A stretch of DNA of 64,000 bases from Nectonema munidae (Eukaryota; Nematomorpha; Nectonematoida; Nectonematidae). Position numbers and translations under genes: made by a program. The notes below the pieces were generated by a model, which worked only from the letters and a program-made list of their open reading frames with translations, ran no database searches and was not told where the DNA came from. Of the stretch, positions 13,301-25,300 are shown piece by piece (position 1 is the first letter of the stretch; each line of letters starts with the position of its first letter). The stretch is taken from the NCBI GenBank assembly GCA_030549495.1, contig JAUIRK010000993.1:558001-622000 (forward strand), given 5' to 3'.

Positions 13301-16300
13301 AATTAGCAGGAGACGAATTAAATGGGGACGAGTTGTCCGGGGACAAATTGTCCTGGAGACGAATTAACCGGGGACGAATTATTCGGATGCCCTGGAAAAA
13401 TATAATAATAATCTATTGTTATAATAATCGAACTTTGAGGCATTCCGCTAAACAATAGACTTCAATGTGGCCACTAGATCAAAATTATTACACAACCCTG
13501 GTTTAGCCTTTGCCATTTAATATAATATATTTACTTGCAAATTAAGCTTGTATGCGTTTGTATGTGACATGGTTTGATTTCAAGAACACAAGCAATCGCT
13601 TTCCACTTTTCTGGAAAGCATTGTGTGATGTCTTTGACGGGAATATCTAGTACTGGTAGAGATATAGTGGATGTCTTACTCCACATCGCCATGAGTTGGC
13701 GAGCTGATGCATCGGATTGCGAATTACATCCTCGAAACATAGAAACCGGGCGATTATTGAAGTTTTTGCAATAACGCAGTCCAGAGCAACCAAGTGTGCA
13801 AGGATGGTCCACTTAAATTTACATTAAATGATTATCAAATATATTTAAAAAAAATACACCTTGATAATGTACCTACCTATTTATTCGAATACTATAAGCC
13901 AATAAAAGAATAACGAAAAAAAATTAAGTTTAAAAATTATGAACAGGATGGAAATTTACCAACAACATGCTAGTCGTTAAACCAATTTATGTGGTCCTTG
14001 CTTCATTTTATAATTTAAAAATTTTTTAATATCTTTTGTAATGTTTTCAAAACATTAGCTCTAACAAAAAGTTTTGCGAAGTTATATTAAAAAGTAGTGT
14101 TAAGAATCATGCAAAATAACTTCAAATAATTAAAAAATTATATTTTTGTTTAAGTACATTGAATGAAATAAATGTATTTTCAATTTACTATTGTGCTTTT
14201 AAAATTTTCATAAGATTTCTGGAGAGGAAATATCGACCATAGATGTTCAGCTCTGACTACAGGCGTTAACATATATCTAAAGGCTGCTTGAAAGCTTTCT
14301 GAAGGCCAGTGAGTCTGGTTTTTGAAGCATCATGAAGCTTATTTACGGAAAATAAATGAGAAAATTTTTTCCCAATATTCTAGTGACTAAAAGGAAAAAT
14401 CTAAATCCATTGATCATTTCTATAAATCTAATAATTATATAGTCAAAATTAATTTACTTTATAATTAATAGCATCAGGTATTATATTTTATATATTGATT
14501 GGGACAGTTCGTGGTTTTCAACAGAAAATCAAAGGGTAAAATGACCAAAAATATTCGGAACAAATAAGTATTTTAGGCTATTAATTTTAGAGTATGCAAA
14601 AAAGTAAACCAAAAATTGAGATTTTGGCGCAATTGTGCCTTCTCTATGAAAAGACCCCAATGTACCTTTATCTTTTAAAGTTTTAAATTCAGAAAAAAAA
14701 GGAATTTTTTGATTAATTTGAATTTACATGGGTTTTTAAAAGACAATTTATTAATGAATTACTTTTAAAAAAAGTAGAATAAAAAGAAAAAAGTATAAAA
14801 TATCCTATATTCTTATAATATGAAATGGAAATTAAATATTTAATAAAGCCTACGTGCTACTTGCAAAATAAAATGAAAAATTCTTTGTTTTATATAAAAA
14901 AAATATATGGTGAAATATAACTAGATGGACAAATATGGAATGTTGAATCTAAATTATAGTCATTGGCCCCCAAATTACACTATATGATTCAGAGTCTGTA
15001 AGTCAAAAATAAAAGAATAAACTTTTTTAATTGAGTGAACACTTTTCCTTCTAAAGGTGTTCATAGGATAGAATACACAGTGAAGAAAAAGATACAAATC
15101 AAAATTTTATTATGAACAAAAATTTTAAAAATTCTCAACTTAAATGAAAATATATTTGAAATTTTGAATAAATAATTTTGCTGCAATTTATTCGTATAAA
15201 CAGCCTAACATTCGTTGTAGAATGTTTAATTTTTCTTTACTCATTGAATAGTTTATGAGCAAACTGAAAAATGCTATGTAGAAAATAATGCTTGTAATTT
15301 GTTTAAAAAACATTTAAGAATAAAATCTTCTAAAGTGATATTTTCTAAAAAATTGGAAAATAAAAATGATAGAAAAAAAGACATCAACAAGATTATTACC
15401 TTCGTCCAAACAAGCGATTAGAGCAGTTTCTAATGGATTATACTGGCATTGTTCAGTAAATTCATTCCAATTATTAGACCATCCAACACTATAGGACTGA
15501 AATAAAAAATAAACTTTAAAATATATTTGTTTAACATTAAATTTGAAGAATTTAGTGATCATGTATAATAGTAGTTTGTTTGTTTCATTGCAGTCATAAC
15601 ACATTTTTGAGCCTAACTTCTTTCATCTCATTGTAAGCACTTTTTTATCTACGTTTTCATTATGAGAAATTTATTTTTTACTTTAATTAATTGTAGTAGA
15701 TTTATTTTGCAGTCTGTGTAGTCTAGTATTATATGGTCTTATTACGGGTTAGATTATAAATATCAAAGCCTGACAGTTTTTTAAATTTTATACAAAAGAG
15801 TTTGTTTATACCCTTTAGTTTTGATAAAAAGACTTCGAAAGAGTGGACAATATCTGAGCTGAAAAACTCAAAATGATGTAATCGACATTATTAAAAAATC
15901 ATTTATAAAGAAAAAAAATAATAGATAAAATAAAAGACTTAGAATTTGATTATATCATGGCAAATGATGTAACTTAAAAAAACAAAGAAATAGTCTCCTC
16001 ATCTCCAAGATATGATGATAAAGAAAATGAGATAAAAAGATTTTCGTAAGTTCATAACAGGTAAAGCTATATCTGATCATATATTAAAATGTTATCAACA
16101 AAGCATTGCAATTTAAAACCGTTGAGCTCAATGCTATAATGGAGCGAGTAATAAAGTATCTAAAAAAGGACGCTCTAATTATATTTCAATTTTTACACAT
16201 AAAACAATATCGATTTATTGCTGTAGGCACACATCAACTACGTCGCCAGAATCTAAGTACAGGCAGAGAGGAGAGGGGTGTAAAACTGATTTTAATTGGG

Positions 16301-19300
16301 TCGCGACTATAACAAAGTGTATACATTTATATATTTCAAGGGAGCAAAATAAATGTCTGGGAGGGGGAGGCTGAGTCACATACTATCTCTTATAATAGCA
16401 CTCGTTGTAAACGTCATGGAATAAAGGGATGAACAATGATTGAAACAGGTGATTTAAGCAATGGAGAAAAGTATAAATTTTTCAATGGCGCCAAAAAAAG
16501 CATGTTATAAGCGTACTAAAAAATGTTATAAATATTCTTCATTTAAAATAATATAAAATCAGATGATTTTACTTCTTCAAGTTTTTATATTTTATCTCTA
16601 GGAGACATTAACTTTTTGTTTTTGATTTCCTCAGATAAATGTAACGGTTCAAGTGGAAAAGTCTCATTAGATATAGAATTAAATTATAGGAAACAAAATG
16701 GATTCGTTAAATTAGAAAAATCAAATAAGCTTGTTTTATAGATTAATAATTATTATTACTCAATAAATAAACTTTTTTTATTTCTATTTTATATATTATT
16801 TCAGAACTTGTTTCATGGAAACTAAATTATATGTATTAATGAATAGTACACAATTTTTTATCATTAACCGGTTATCGACCACAATCGACATGTCGACTTT
16901 ACAAAAATAAAATCGTCTGCGTTTATTAATGCTTTTTAATACAAATCTTCTGCTTTACATTAAATATCGTCTGATTATTGTGGCCGATAACGGGTTAAAC
17001 CCTCCCATTTAAAAAATTTCTAGTTGCGCCCATGTATTAACAATACATTGATCTTTGCCCATGTATATACTTATATATAGACTTTATAATTTAAAGGCAT
17101 TCGATTTATAAATTTCAATTCTTAAAAAATCGGAAAGTATTGAGTGTGGATTTTTAGTCTATCTCCATTAACAAAGGCCTATTTATAGGAAAAGAGATGG
17201 AAAAAATTACGTTGGGTATTAGGTCTCCTTGATATAATCTTCTTGGAAAAAATTCCTATTCAGAAAAAATCTTTTTATTACAAGTTTCATTATTTTTTGG
17301 TTAGTTAGTTAATAAATAAATGAACACATTAATGACTATAAAAAAATAAACATTAAAACAATTGTTTAAAACTGAAGAGGAAAGCTACTTTAAAGGCTTT
17401 CCCCATTCAAATAGAATCAGGTAGGGGTTTATTTCCCCAGGGAACATGTTCCTAGCGTATTCTTTCTTAAGGGGTTTTTCGACGGACTCTTATTGGGCAG
17501 TTTTGAAATAGTCGTCTGCTTAAATGTAATCCGTCAATTTAAGTATAATATAAAGAGAAGCTTAATGATGATAGAAAATATTTCATAAAACAAAAATAAC
17601 CTTAATACACAAATCTGTACAAGTCGGGTTAAATGCTCTGGAACAGCACTGCAGCTTAACGGTATCTAAACCCGTGAGATCAAGACGAGATATCACTGGT
17701 TTGCCTCCATGCTTGTTTCTAATTTTATTGTTTTTAGCATATCTATTTGCATCATTTTTTGCTTCTGAATTCCTGATAAAACACTTCCAAAGAGGATTCT
17801 TAAAGGAGTATAAAGACATGATTAAAAAACGAAAAAAGAATGAAATTTAGTAATTCAAAATAAGATAAGTATTAGAGGTTTTGCAGAGAGAAACTAAAGT
17901 TTGTTATTTATTTATTTTGGTAGGCACTTATTTAGAGCAAACAAAATTTAATAAAATCAACTTTTGCCGACAGTCAAAAAACGCTACACAAATAATTTAA
18001 TGTCAATTTAGAGTCTTTTTAGATAACAGAAACCCCAGCTTTACAAATAGTAAATTTAAATAATTTATTAATTCAAAAATTCAAATTTAACTTGAATTTC
18101 AGATTTTATTAACTAACAAATTTATCACAGAAAAAGTAGAGAAAAATAGGTAATTTTGATTTAGAAAGTATATCAATTCAAGAAATCGTTCGCATTATTT
18201 AGAAATGACGAGGAGATGAAATTGGTTAACAAGTTAATGAACACAATTGAGAAGTGTCGACTTTAGAAAAATAAAAATGGTGTGCGTTTATAAATTTTTT
18301 TTAATACGAATCTCCTGCTTTAAATAAGATATCGCCTGGTTAATTTGGTTGTTAACCATCTAAAGGAAAAATGAGCTTTGGGTTTTAAAAATGAGAAATT
18401 TTATCTTAATAGGTCAAAAATGTTACTAAGAGGTCAAAAAATGAGTTTTTTTAGATATAGTTTCTCACCAGAAACTCTACCGCTTCAAACTTTTTTGTGT
18501 TGCTTCAGACTATAGTAAATGAATGCATTTCTAGTTTAATTACAATTGTTCTCAAAGCAAGGAAAGATTAGGCTCTTTAATGTCAAGCATATAAAATAAT
18601 TCTTTAAATTTTGAAATGATATAAAATTTATTGTATAGTCAAATAAATTTAGAGACCGAAAATAAAACAAAAAAGAGTATGAACCATATTGAAAGGCAAC
18701 AAATCACACCCCTATTTAGTTAGGTATTCAGATAGTTTTTTATATTTGAGTTTTTAATATTCAGTTAGTTAGAAATTTAGTTAGTTGCAGGGCGAGTAAA
18801 AGTCAATAAAGTCAATTTTGCTTTGAGCCTTTGAAATGTTTCAAAAACAATATTTTCTTTTATTTTCCTACTTGAATGATAGTAATCATTTGTATGTTTT
18901 TTAAGTCAGCAAAAGTCAATTTTTTGTTATTCAGTCAATAAAGTCAATTTTTGTTTTGAAATATAATTTTTCACTACTTAGCATAAATACTTTTCTATTT
19001 TTCACTATTTGTTTTCATTTCTCACGAATTTTTCCAAAAATTTGTATATCGCTGTTTTAAAGGTTTTTTTATCAAGGTAGATGATTCCATCAACTTAAAA
19101 TTTGAATCGTTAATTCTAATAATTCATTCTAAATAATATTGTCAATTAATTAACATTCAACATTTTATAAATTGGATCAAACTCACAACAAATGAAGGTA
19201 TCAAATAAATATATGGTTTTAAATTTCAATTAATAAACGGGTTTGTTAATAACTAAGGAACCCTCTTGAACTCGGCTCTGAAGCTTGTTTTCAATCGAAA

Positions 19301-22300
19301 TATAAAATGTATTTCTTTTTAAACAATTTTAGTTTTTAAAAATATAACATTCTAACAGAGGCCGAAGGCCTTTTGATCGAAAGGGCAAAAAAACGCTCAT
19401 TTTTTGATGCATTCCTTTAGAAGCCCTATATATTTAAACACAAAAAATAGAATCATATTAAAAGTTTTAAAGTAAAGCAAGTTTTATTATTAAAAATATA
19501 AGACATTTCATTAAAAACATAGATTTGAAGAGCTATGATGTTGTGAAGGGAATTTTTCATTTTTGTTGAATATTTCTTATTCCTTAAAAGTACCTAAGTT
19601 GTTTGAAAGCCGTATGTGATCTTCAATAGGAGCATATTAGTCTCGCGAGCCATAGGTTTGTGACGCCTGCCTTTTAAGTATACTAAACTCAAATTACTTT
19701 TCAATTTTATAGTTTAGAATCTGTCAAGCTTCGCCTAGGTTTGGTAAAAAAAATCAAACTCAATGGTTCTAATCTCAGAGAAAAACAAATTAAACAGAGA
19801 ACTAGTGTGGATCGTATGCATTGAATATTTCCTGTCACTTTGACATAGTGACTCGTTATAACAATTTTTAAAACATGAATCAATGATGGAACTATTTGTG
19901 TAAACCCATATTCTTTACATGACATAAATATATTTATAATTATATTCGTTCTATGTTAATATTCAATTTATATGATTTTGATCAACTTAATCAGAGATGA
20001 ATGTGTAGCGTAGCATCTGTATGTAAGATATATACTATTTTTACTTGTTGTTGTTGTTGTTTGTTGAATTGACGCAGCTTGTAAGTTGTGGAAACTTGAA
20101 AGCTGGCACTTGGCTTATCATAAGAGTTGGGAGCCATGGGGATCGAACGCCTGACCTTCAACTTTTAAGCTGAGAGGTACACCCTAACAAACATTGAGGC
20201 TCGCTCTATTTTTACTTATAAATTGCATATTTTCAATTCCATCTTGTCTTTTTTAAGTTAAAAGTTATCCTTTTTAAATTGTAAATTGTCTTTTTTTAAG
20301 TTTCGAATACATTTTTGTCAATTCTATTTGGAATTTTAAAACAAAAATATAGGGAAATGTTTTCGCATGTAAAAATTTTTTTATATGGTATAATAAAAAA
20401 TATAATAATATTCTGAGATCTCAGAAAAATTCATCTATCAGGTTACAAGGTGTAGTAGTGGATTGAATATAAACGACTTCATATTTCAAATATTAACTTA
20501 TATTATTCGTTCTTTATTGTTGGCATATTACTTGTTACTGCACACAGGACGAGAGAGATGTTGTTTTTATGACCACATTTTTGGAAGCGCCTTTTACCAT
20601 GCATGGAAACCATTCATTGATCTTTACAACATTGCATTATATCAGTATAATAATAAAAAATTACAGGGACAATAACATTAAACTTTCATCAATAATTCGA
20701 AAGTTTTTTGCATCAGAAAAGTGATAGTTTTGCACTGATCAAATTCATATATTTTCAACTCATGCGAGCATACTCAAATTGCTTGTAAACTGCAAGTGCT
20801 TTCAAATGTTTATAACAATCATCAAAAATGTCTTTTTCCTAGGGGAATCGTAGTAACTTGCCATCTTCATATAAAATATTAACTCATCTTATATATGTAA
20901 TATATACATATAAGTATTAAACGTCAATTTATAAATTTATCAAATAAACACTAATAAAATGCAGCGCATTAATTTATATCAAAAAAACTCAATCTAAAAA
21001 CGGTAGATATAAAATGATTGCTTTACAACTTAAGAATTTTGGCAGGGTTAAAAGATCAAAGTAAATTATATCATAATTGTTATTATTCAAAACCTCCAAA
21101 AAAATCCAAATGAAAAATCTAGAAATCTTTTCATAGCCCATATGAAAATGCAGAAATATTAATCTAATAAAAATATTTAATTTTGAAAAAAGCAAACAAT
21201 TCTTACAACCAATATACTGCAAAATTTGATTTTTTAACAGCCGCTCTTTTTTATCATCTTCTTTCTCACAATATTTCCAGACATAAAGATCCTCTTTCAA
21301 AGAAATACTGTTTAATTAAGAAGAAATGATGTCAGTATCCATGAAAAGAACCTTTATTCTGAAGAGTTCTAACAATATTTTGACTCAATATATATAGAAA
21401 AGTAATTTACTAACCAAATCTTCACAAGTTTTGAAGTGTATAAAACCACTGAACAGCGTTTTTATTAGAGAGAGTGAAGTATACAACAAGTTTGTTCAAC
21501 TGTATATTTCTAAAGCTTTTGGAATTGACAATATTTCAACCTTCTTAAAAAACCAGACAGAGTTCTTGAAGAGCATTTTGCTATTTTATCCAATAAATCA
21601 TTGAGAGAATGCAAACTTTTGGGAGCTGTATAACACAAGTTTATAAAAAAAGATAATAAACTTCTTTCCAACTACAGGTTTCTGTAAACTCTGTATTGTT
21701 TAAAGTTTTTGTATCAATTATAAAAGATAAAACTCTTGGTCATCTTGAAAAAATAGTTTATATCAAAACACCAGCATGGTTTTTTTTTCAAAAAAAATCT
21801 ACCGTGCCGTGAATAATAATAATGAATAGAATTTTCAAATAAATTGACCCTAGAAATGAATAATAGTAACACTGTTAATGTTGCCTACCTGGAATTCAAA
21901 AAGGCATTGGATGCAAGACTAATTTTGAAAGGTGATTCTTTGGGTATTGTTGATAATAATATCTTATTTTAACTGAATGACTATATTTTAAACAGAAAAT
22001 ATTTGGTACGTTAGGGAGTAGACCAAATATATAACAAAAATTAAAAATGCTATAGCAGAAGACTCTGTGCTGAGGCCCTTTTTTACTATAATTGATATTA
22101 CTGACAAGATAACATCTAGTCTAAAATTTGCTGATGATATGAAAATATTAAATAATTCAAAGGAAAATTCAAATTTATCTTTACAGATATGTTATATGGA
22201 TGGAGTCAGTCTAAAAATAGTTGGAAAAAAAATCGAGTTCAATTATCGATTTTAAATTTATTTTCAATACACATGTCTCGTCTGTCGGAAAAAGGCTTAT

Positions 22301-25300
22301 TCCACAATACATATGGAGTAAGGCACCGTTATCCTATCTGATGACAATGTTACTGTACACTTGTTCAAATCATTGATGAGACCCATTCTTGAGTATAGGA
22401 ATGTTATTTATCGAATCCATTTTGTTACAAACAAGAAGAAAATTGAGGTAAAGTTCAAAGAATTTTCTCTAAAGGGTTTTATGGCATGAAAATTCTTACG
22501 TATTGGCAAAGAGTGGAATGTGTAAACTTACCCTCACTCTATTCCACTGCCTGATGAAGTTGTAAATTCTAAAACAGTTATCACCTTCAAAAACAAGCTT
22601 GACGAATTTGGTCTTATAAGATATTCTTTTTCTTTCCTAACCATTTTAAGATACAAATCTCATAGGCTTTTGCCTTATTTATACTTTGTTTAATAAACAT
22701 GTTATGTTATGTTATGTAAACTTAAATTCAGCTAAAAGATATTCAGGATCTGCTCTACACAGAAAACATATTTTCATCGCTATTTAGATGTTTGTGTTTA
22801 ATTTAATATCATTCATTACAATTTTTCCAGACTCTTGGTGGGGGGGGGGGGGGGGGGGGGGGTGATGACAAAAGGTTTGAAAGCTTTCGACTGAAGCATT
22901 ATTTTCATTTTCTTCTTTTTTAACCCAGCTGTGCGCCTTAACCGTCTATGTATCAAGCTAAGAGATTATGGTGAAATTACTTGTGGAGAAGCAGGTCCAC
23001 AATTTTCAATAAGCTGTTCCATTATTTCTTGTTCTGTTGTTACATTATTTAAAATTTCTTTGCATTTTTTCTTACAGTTTTTATTTTGAGATTGCTCACA
23101 GCATATTAAATCTTTGAAAGAAAAGATCATTAAAAATTAAATGCACCCTTTTTAATGCTATATAAAAATTGTACTAGATGTAGGATTTTTGGCGGGTGTG
23201 GTTTTAGTGAAATTCTGAATACAGCGTAGGACATGTTTATTGCTGGGTGAACATTTATTTTGAATGGTCAGTTTATCATCTTGTGTAGGAGAAGATTCTT
23301 TGCGAAAGATACGCCAACACGCGTTTTGACACTCTTTATTTGATGCATTTCCACAGCAAGTTTCACCTTCTGCAAATGAATAATGATTGTTAAAAGCATC
23401 TTTTAAAAGCCATTATCATCTTGTTTTTATATATTCTCGTTAGCAAGGTCACGGGCAAAAAAATATGGCATAATAGAAAATATTTACTATATGAAACAAA
23501 CTGAAATATGTAGAGATCAAAGAAAATTTTCAAAAAATTAAAACATTTGATCCTTATGAATATAAATTACCTTTTTCGTGTTAAGTATGCCTAGTAAAAT
23601 AAATTATGATATTTTATATCCAACAATAAAATTTTTTTTAATATGTTTAAAGAATATAAAATTCTAATTTTTCAATAAATCTATTTTCTTCACATTGAAA
23701 TTTAGATATTCTTTCAAAACATAATTATTGAAAGATAAATCCAATCGATTTTTGAATAATATATAGTACTTGTTTGTGTAGCGTTTATAAGTAGAAATAA
23801 AGATTTCAAAGAAAGTGTTATGAAACAAAAATGAGAATTCATTTTATATCTTATAGAAAATCCTTTAATATTACTTTTTTTTGGTGTTTTTGCCAAATTC
23901 TAACATTAAATGATTAAACACATTACTGATAATAATCGTTTTTGCATTATTTTTGATCTTAACCTTGTAAAATGAAAACAACTAATACTTATTTAACATT
24001 CAGAGAATGTGATTGTAATATTTTGGTAATGGAAAGTATTGTATAAATCAGGGGTGTCAAACTTAAATAACTCACGCGCCGGATTTCCAATATTTTCAGC
24101 AACGCGTGCGCATATAAACCGTAGGATTCAAAGGAGACACATACTCATATTTTGAAACTAACAATAACAGAATAAATAATTTCAAAAGCATTAACCCTTT
24201 GAGGACCAGAATTTTTATGACTAATCGTTTGCATTTTTCTAATAGAAATTTATATACCCAGACGATTTTCATTTCTTCAAAAGGTTAAAAAGGGTTGAAT
24301 GAAGTTTTTATTCTTAATTTTTTTTTTCAATTTTGTAGAAACTTGACATCTCTTCTTAACAATTTCTTCAAAATGACAAGTAAATTCGTAACAGCAGAAA
24401 CTGTTAAAATGCTATTAGTTATATCATTTATTAGTCTTGTTCTGTTCTTTAACTTATTAATATTTATTTGGGGATATAAAAATGGAAAACTCAAGTTTTG
24501 AATCATTGAGTTTTTAGTCAAAAATACTCGACGGGTTGCACTGTAATTCTTCGAGGGCCAAATTGCGGTCAGCGAGCTGTATGTTTGATACCCCTGAAAT
24601 GATTTAGGTACAATTATTTACGGGATTATTTTAAACTTTTTTGCAAACTCTATAATGCTTCTTTTGAAAAATTCCATTTTTTCGAAAGAGGAAGTTTAGC
24701 AGGTAAAAAAATGAGGTACTGAACATCATTTTAAACCTCTGAATCTCATTTTCAGAAACTTTGAAGTTTATTATAATCAGTAAAGATTTTGATTGCCATT
24801 GCTATTCTACTTTCAATTTATATAAATTTAAAGTCCAGATCAAGGTGTCTAAAACTCAATAGTAAGATATTTCTTAAGTAATCTTTTGATGTTGGAGCAG
24901 GTGTGTTAAACTTAAATCCCTCGAAGGCCACATTTGGAATATCGGATAAAAATCCTAGGGTTCAAAAGACACACATAATCATGATTTGAAACAAACAATA
25001 AAAGAATAAACTATTTAAAAAACATTAAAAAGGTTTGAATGAAGTTTTTATTATTAATTTTTCTATTTTGATTTTCCAGAAACTAGACATCTCTTCTTAA
25101 CAATTTTATCAAAATCAGAAATTAAATTCGTAGCAGCGGAAACTGACAAAATATCATTTATCTGATAAGTTGTTAGTCTTGAGTTGTTCTTGGAATTTCA
25201 AATATTCATTACTGAAAAAATTTGGTTGCAAAGTCAAGTCGTGTCAAAACATAAATAGAATTTTTGAAACGAATGAAGTTATTTTCGATTAGTAAAATGG

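Larger units (their letters stand above)
9359..13534. other. RECK intron rich in modular and MITE-type repeats
   Basis: 4.2-kb intron. Holds a SINE (9969-10112), TTCGTC-module arms (10215-10322, 13272-13395), G/C-run repeat (10436-10548), hAT MITE (10939-11128), a second modular element (11340-11725) and an AAAATGCCCC array (12620-12775). 11730-12600 and 12780-13270 are AT-rich with nothing I can name, apart from an 18-bp direct duplication CCAACCTTCAGTTATTTG at about 12440 and 12470. Confidence 0.75.
15497..17600. other. RECK intron with a G-run repeat and a MITE
   Basis: 2.1-kb intron. Contains the 16241-16380 repeat and the piggyBac-type MITE at 16868-16994. 15500-16230 and 17000-17600 hold nothing I can classify, though GC-richer patches at 17000-17030 and 17410-17520 may be worn MITE ends. 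Confidence 0.7.
17799..22980. other. RECK intron with SINE, hAT end and CR1-like LINE
   Basis: 5.2-kb intron. A degenerate piggyBac-type MITE lies at about 18238-18351, a lone hAT-type terminus at 18788, a SINE at 20046-20206, a decayed LINE at 21480-22716 and a G-run at 22840-22862. 19000-20040 and 20210-21480 are AT-rich; the small open frames there look random. Confidence 0.7.

Noticed and set aside
13574-13774. Plus-strand open frame of 66 codons
   Set aside because: Antisense shadow of the RECK frizzled-like exon.
24295-24501. 68-codon frame with a hydrophobic stretch, resembling a small membrane protein
   Set aside because: Lies inside a hAT MITE, and the related copy at 24898-25230 does not keep the frame.
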